Assembly: GCA_016875595.1 (NCBI GenBank)
Contig: VGPI01000085.1
Coordinates: 1-8,274 of the forward strand
Length of the DNA stretch: 8,274 bases
Origin: Candidatus Cloacimonadota bacterium
GTDB lineage: Bacteria; Cloacimonadota; Cloacimonadia; Cloacimonadales; Cloacimonadaceae
Reading direction: 5' to 3'
A program made the translations under genes and the position numbers. The notes under the pieces were generated by a model. That model worked only from the letters and a program-made list of their open reading frames with translations, was not told the DNA's origin and searched no databases. Shown one piece after another: positions 5,918 through 8,274 of this stretch. Each line of letters opens with the position of its first letter. The first letter of the stretch is position 1.

Positions 5918-6412
5918 ATGAGAAGCGAGCAGTTTGAAGCCATGCTCAAAGCCAATGAACGGCGTATTTATCATTATTTGTATCAGTTAACAGGTAATGA
6001 AGCGGATACGCAGGATCTCGTGCAAGCGGTTTTCTATGCCTTTTACGAGCACATTGACCGGATCGAAGAAGGTACGGCAACGGCATATCTGTATCGGATC
6101 GCACATAATAAGGCATTGAATCATTTGAAGAAAGCCCAGCGTTATATCGTGACCGATCCGGCTCGATTTCGTTCCTTAGCTCAACCGGGTTCCTCCGAAC
6201 CCGTGGATCACGAGCCCTTGCGCAAAGCGCTTCGGGAACTGCCCATCAAGCTATCTGCTGTTATTCATCTGCAGTATTATGACAAACTGTCCTACAAGGA
6301 AATTGCCGAACAACTGAATATCAGCGTCAAAGCAGTGGAATCACTATTGGTGCGAGCCAAGAAGCTACTCCGCAAAAAAATCCTGGAGGAAAACCCGGAG
6401 TGGGGTGTATAG
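5918..6412 (+). CDS. ECF-type RNA polymerase sigma factor
   Basis: The 164-residue protein has the two-domain layout of group 4 (ECF) sigma factors. Sigma2 covers about residues 10-75, with the core-binding helix DTQDLVQAVFYAFYEHI (30-46) and the -10-recognising segment AYLYRIAHNKALNHLKK (56-72). A short linker leads to sigma4 (about 100-153), where LSYKEIAEQLNISVKAVESL (124-143) is the -35-binding helix-turn-helix. It would redirect RNA polymerase to a stress regulon and be held inactive by the anti-sigma factor encoded 50 bases downstream. GGGG eight to five bases upstream supports ATG 5918. A -10-like TATTAT at 5897-5902 is the only promoter hint and has no good -35; an ECF self-activated promoter cannot be pinned down. 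It is the first gene of a four-gene operon. Confidence 0.93.
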   Translation: MRSEQFEAMLKANERRIYHYLYQLTGNEADTQDLVQAVFYAFYEHIDRIEEGTATAYLYRIAHNKALNHLKKAQRYIVTDPARFRSLAQPGSSEPVDHEPLRKALRELPIKLSAVIHLQYYDKLSYKEIAEQLNISVKAVESLLVRAKKLLRKKILEENPEWGV

Positions 6413-6462
6413 CATTATGAAAGTAAGAATGAACCGATCGACAATAACGATGAGAGGAACCA

Positions 6463-6891
6463 ATGAGATGCTCTAAAGTACGCAAACTGCTGACACCATA
6501 TCTGGACCAAGAGCTGTCCGGTGGGATGAGACCGCGTCTGGAAAAGCATCTCCAATCATGTGGCTCCTGCTCGCAATATACTCAGCAATTAAAAGCCGTG
6601 GATGCGATACTTCAGAGAGAGGATGTTGCAGAAATGCCGGGCTGGCTGCAGGAACGGATCATCGGTCAGATCAAGACACATGAACCGCAAAGACAGAGCA
6701 TTCGCCGCAGGTGGAAGCTGCTGCTGGTACCCATCACTTTGGCTCTGCTGCTGAGTTTGTACACCGGTACTCTGGTAGGGATCAAGACATTGACCATCGA
6801 AGAGACGGAAACAACCAAAGCCAATACCATCGTGTACAGCGAAACCACTTTGTATGACCTGGGACTATTAAATGGAGATTATGATGAGTAA
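6463..6891 (+). CDS. Zinc-motif (ZAS) transmembrane anti-sigma factor
   Basis: The 142-residue product starts with the zf-HC2/ZAS anti-sigma motif: Cys3, then His29-x3-Cys33-x2-Cys36 (HLQSCGSC). The 25-residue spacing between Cys3 and His29 is classical. This cytoplasmic part should clamp the sigma factor encoded just before it. A single membrane helix follows at about 85-107 (LLLVPITLALLLSLYTG), preceded by the positive RRRWK, which predicts N-in/C-out topology. The short outer domain of about 35 residues (IEETETTKA and beyond) could receive a signal from the periplasmic proteins encoded downstream. AGAGG five bases upstream supports ATG 6463. Its stop overlaps the start of the next gene. 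Release could be by regulated proteolysis or conformational change; the sequence does not show which. Confidence 0.9.
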   Translation: MRCSKVRKLLTPYLDQELSGGMRPRLEKHLQSCGSCSQYTQQLKAVDAILQREDVAEMPGWLQERIIGQIKTHEPQRQSIRRRWKLLLVPITLALLLSLYTGTLVGIKTLTIEETETTKANTIVYSETTLYDLGLLNGDYDE

Positions 6892-7348
6892 GCGCTGGAT
6901 CATTGTTATGCTCCTGATGTCCGTGGCATTCAACCTGGCTGTGCTTGGGTCCTTTATCTATTTTCGCTTTATAAACCCCTTACCGGAAGAGTTCTCTCCT
7001 CCGTCAGCACCTGATCATGGACCACGGGGTGACGGCACAGGTAGAATAGTTACAGATTTATTGCATCAGAATGAGCAAATCAAACAAGCCAGGGTCACAT
7101 TTATCGAGAGTAAACTTACTTTTGTAAAGGAACTTTCCAAGGAGGATATCAACGAAGCAACCCTAAAGCAGTTAATGGAGGCGTCCCTGGCTGCACATGC
7201 AACTCTCGAACGCCTTATTGGGAATCAATTAATCGAATCCAGAAAAGGTATGTCTGCCGAAGAGGCTGGCGAATTCTTTGAAAGACGCGCCGAACAAATG
7301 AGACACAGACAACGACAACGAGTAAGAAAATTCAGGAGATTCAAATGA
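6884..7348 (+). CDS. Membrane-anchored Metal_resist/CnrX-like periplasmic sensor
   Basis: I choose ATG 6884 (154 residues) because GGAG at 6874-6877 sits six bases before it. ATGs at 6872 and 6881 are in frame but poorly spaced. The protein has an uncleaved N-terminal anchor (IIVMLLMSVAFNLAVLGSFI), a Pro-rich linker (PLPEEFSPPSAPDHGPR) and a long helical domain (about 55-140) including LMEASLAAHATLERLIGNQL and the characteristic MSAEEAGEFFERR. This matches the heavy-metal sensor family related to CnrX and to LTxxQ/Spy proteins. In Cupriavidus, CnrX binds nickel or cobalt in the periplasm and triggers release of the CnrH sigma factor by the membrane partner. An equivalent role with the upstream pair is inferred. 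The C-terminus is very basic (RHRQRQRVRKFRRFK). It overlaps both neighbours by 8 and 4 bases. Specific metal ligands cannot be assigned. Confidence 0.82.
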   Translation: MSKRWIIVMLLMSVAFNLAVLGSFIYFRFINPLPEEFSPPSAPDHGPRGDGTGRIVTDLLHQNEQIKQARVTFIESKLTFVKELSKEDINEATLKQLMEASLAAHATLERLIGNQLIESRKGMSAEEAGEFFERRAEQMRHRQRQRVRKFRRFK

Positions 7349-7905
7349 AGAAAATACTGTTATCAACTCTGATCATGTGCTTTACCCTCTCCTTACTATT
7401 GGCTCAAACCAACACAGAGCACAAAGGATGTACCCCGGGAAGAGACGAGCACTATTGCGATAAGCATCCTGCAGCGATGCGAAACAGGACCGACAAACCG
7501 ATGATGGAAATATGGGAACAACTGAAATTGAGCATAGAACAGCAACAAAAGATAAGAGGACTGCGTGAAGACCATCAGAAACATGCCAATATCGTGCAAG
7601 CAGAAATCCGGAACCTGATGATTGACTTGCGCAACGCCATCCAGGCGGATAAGTTCAACCACGCCAGATCTCTACAAAAACAGATATCAGACAAGCGGCT
7701 TCAGCTTGCCGATGCCCGGTTGAATCTCATGGAATCCATTATCAAAGAACTGAATGCAGAACAAAGAGAAGTATTCCGCAGATCACGTCCGATGATGGGC
7801 AGGGGCGAGCGTTTGTTTCACATGTCTGGTAACCGCAGAGGCAGACACAATCAATGTCATGAAATGAACGATCACCAAGGTGATTGCGGCAGTTGCATTC
7901 ACTAA
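7345..7905 (+). CDS. Spy/CpxP-like periplasmic protein with His/Cys-rich ends
   Basis: The 186-residue protein begins with a cleavable signal peptide (MKKILLSTLIMCFTLSLLLA, cut before Gln21). The mature part is a helical Spy/CpxP-type domain with two LTxxQ-like motifs, LSIEQ (62-66) and LNAEQ (136-140), separated by long amphipathic helices. Spy and CpxP act as periplasmic chaperone or sensor proteins; some relatives bind metals. Unusual here are His/Cys clusters on both sides of the domain: H26, C29, H36, C38, H41 near the N-terminus, and H168, C171, H172, H177, C181, C184, H186 at the C-terminus. These suggest metal binding, as inference. The ATGA overlap with the previous stop and AGGAG just upstream show translational coupling. 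An intrinsic terminator follows at 7929. It is probably the effector or feedback component of the sigma operon. Confidence 0.85.
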   Translation: MKKILLSTLIMCFTLSLLLAQTNTEHKGCTPGRDEHYCDKHPAAMRNRTDKPMMEIWEQLKLSIEQQQKIRGLREDHQKHANIVQAEIRNLMIDLRNAIQADKFNHARSLQKQISDKRLQLADARLNLMESIIKELNAEQREVFRRSRPMMGRGERLFHMSGNRRGRHNQCHEMNDHQGDCGSCIH

Positions 7906-7928
7906 AACTCCTTCTAACTGATACATCG

Positions 7929-7958
7929 CGGCTGCTGAACCTCCGGCAGCCGTTTTTT
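7929..7958 (+). terminator. Rho-independent terminator of the sigma-factor operon
   Basis: CGGCTGC (7929-7935) pairs perfectly with GCAGCCG (7946-7952) across a 10-base loop and is followed at once by six Ts (7953-7958). It stands 24 bases after the last stop codon of the operon, exactly where an intrinsic terminator is expected. Confidence 0.9.
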
Positions 7959-8274
7959 CGATAGATAGAGTGTCGGTCGTAGGGGCGCTTTCCCTCAGCG
8001 CCCCAGGCGAGGACACCGTCTTTTCGATAGATAGAGTGTCGGTCGTAGGGGCGCTTTCCCTCAGCGCCCCAGGCGAGGACATCGTTTTTTCGATAGATAG
8101 AGTGTCGGTCGTAGGGGCGCTTTCCTCAGCGCCCCAGGCGAGGACATCGTCTTTTCGATAGATAGAGTGTCGGTCGTAGGGGCGCTTTCCCTCAGCGCCC
8201 CAGGCGAGGACATCGTTTTTTCGATAGATAGAGTGTCGGTCGTAGGGGCGCTTTCCTCAGCGCCCCAGGCGAGG
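7959..8274. repeat. Tandem 66-bp repeat array, each unit with a GC-rich hairpin
   Basis: Units start at 7959, 8025, 8091, 8156 and 8222 with CGATAGATAGAGTGTCGGTC; the fifth is cut by the window end. Each unit contains GGGGCGCT, a loop, and AGCGCCCC as a perfect 8-bp hairpin (7982-8004, 8048-8070, 8114-8135, 8179-8201, 8245-8266), then AGGCGAGGACA and a T-rich end. Units three and five have a 6-base loop (TTCCTC) instead of seven, making unit three 65 bp. Unit ends alternate between GTCTTTT and GTTTTTT. Units are otherwise almost identical, so the array is recent or kept uniform. There are no unique spacers, so it is not CRISPR. Open frames across it are by-products of the period being divisible by three. 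Confidence 0.95.

Noticed and set aside
7783..8161. Repetitive open frames on both strands across the right-hand array and the end of the Spy-like gene
   Set aside because: They arise because the 66-bp period is a multiple of three; the 65-bp unit disrupts them, they lack ribosome sites, and the minus-strand one lies over a well-supported gene.
7959..8274. CRISPR array, because of evenly spaced repeats
   Set aside because: The whole 66-bp unit repeats, with no unique spacer between conserved repeats, and no cas gene is visible.

Overview
The window comes from a Gram-negative bacterium: it encodes exported proteins with signal peptides, an ECF sigma/anti-sigma pair spanning the inner membrane, and Spy/CpxP-type periplasmic proteins. 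Base composition is near 50% GC. The protein style suggests a free-living or anaerobic FCB-group lineage such as Cloacimonadota. That is a weak guess from protein character only, since no rRNA or marker tree is available.

Left part, mostly minus strand. Positions 1-269 hold the 5' end of a secreted protein that looks like an M6-type metalloprotease. Next is a 250-base gap with a degenerate hairpin repeat and candidate terminators. A two-gene unit follows, read right to left: elongation factor P (efp), then a 68-residue zinc-ribbon protein. Upstream of efp, about 510 bases contain no intact gene. They do hold a plus-strand relic of a catalase around its haem-tyrosine motif, and next to it a dense cluster of direct and inverted repeats with a perfect 16+16 bp palindrome.

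Centre, minus strand. Four genes in tight succession (5463 down to 1824) look like one transcription unit: a DNA methyltransferase with an N-terminal helix-turn-helix domain, a TdeIII-type restriction endonuclease, a class I SAM-dependent methyltransferase, and a cysteine-rich DUF3795 protein. The endonuclease frame is broken by an apparent loss of one base exactly at the codon for the expected catalytic lysine. As written, the locus encodes an intact methylase and a dead nuclease.

Between the two transcription units (5464-5917) lies a plus-strand relic of a DUF899 thioredoxin-like gene. It is split by a small GC-rich hairpin element lying between two perfect 37-bp direct repeats.

Right part, plus strand. 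An overlapping four-gene operon encodes an ECF sigma factor, a zinc-motif (ZAS) anti-sigma factor with one membrane segment, a membrane-anchored Metal_resist/CnrX-like sensor and a Spy/CpxP-like periplasmic protein rich in His and Cys. This is the layout of a metal or envelope-stress sensing circuit. It ends in a strong intrinsic terminator, followed immediately by at least five tandem 66-bp repeats, each carrying the same hairpin that splits the DUF899 relic. The array runs off the window end.

The most notable points are the frameshift at the nuclease active site, the two decayed gene fragments next to repeats, the hairpin repeat family seen as single, degenerate and tandem copies, and a near-total absence of GGCC in the window.
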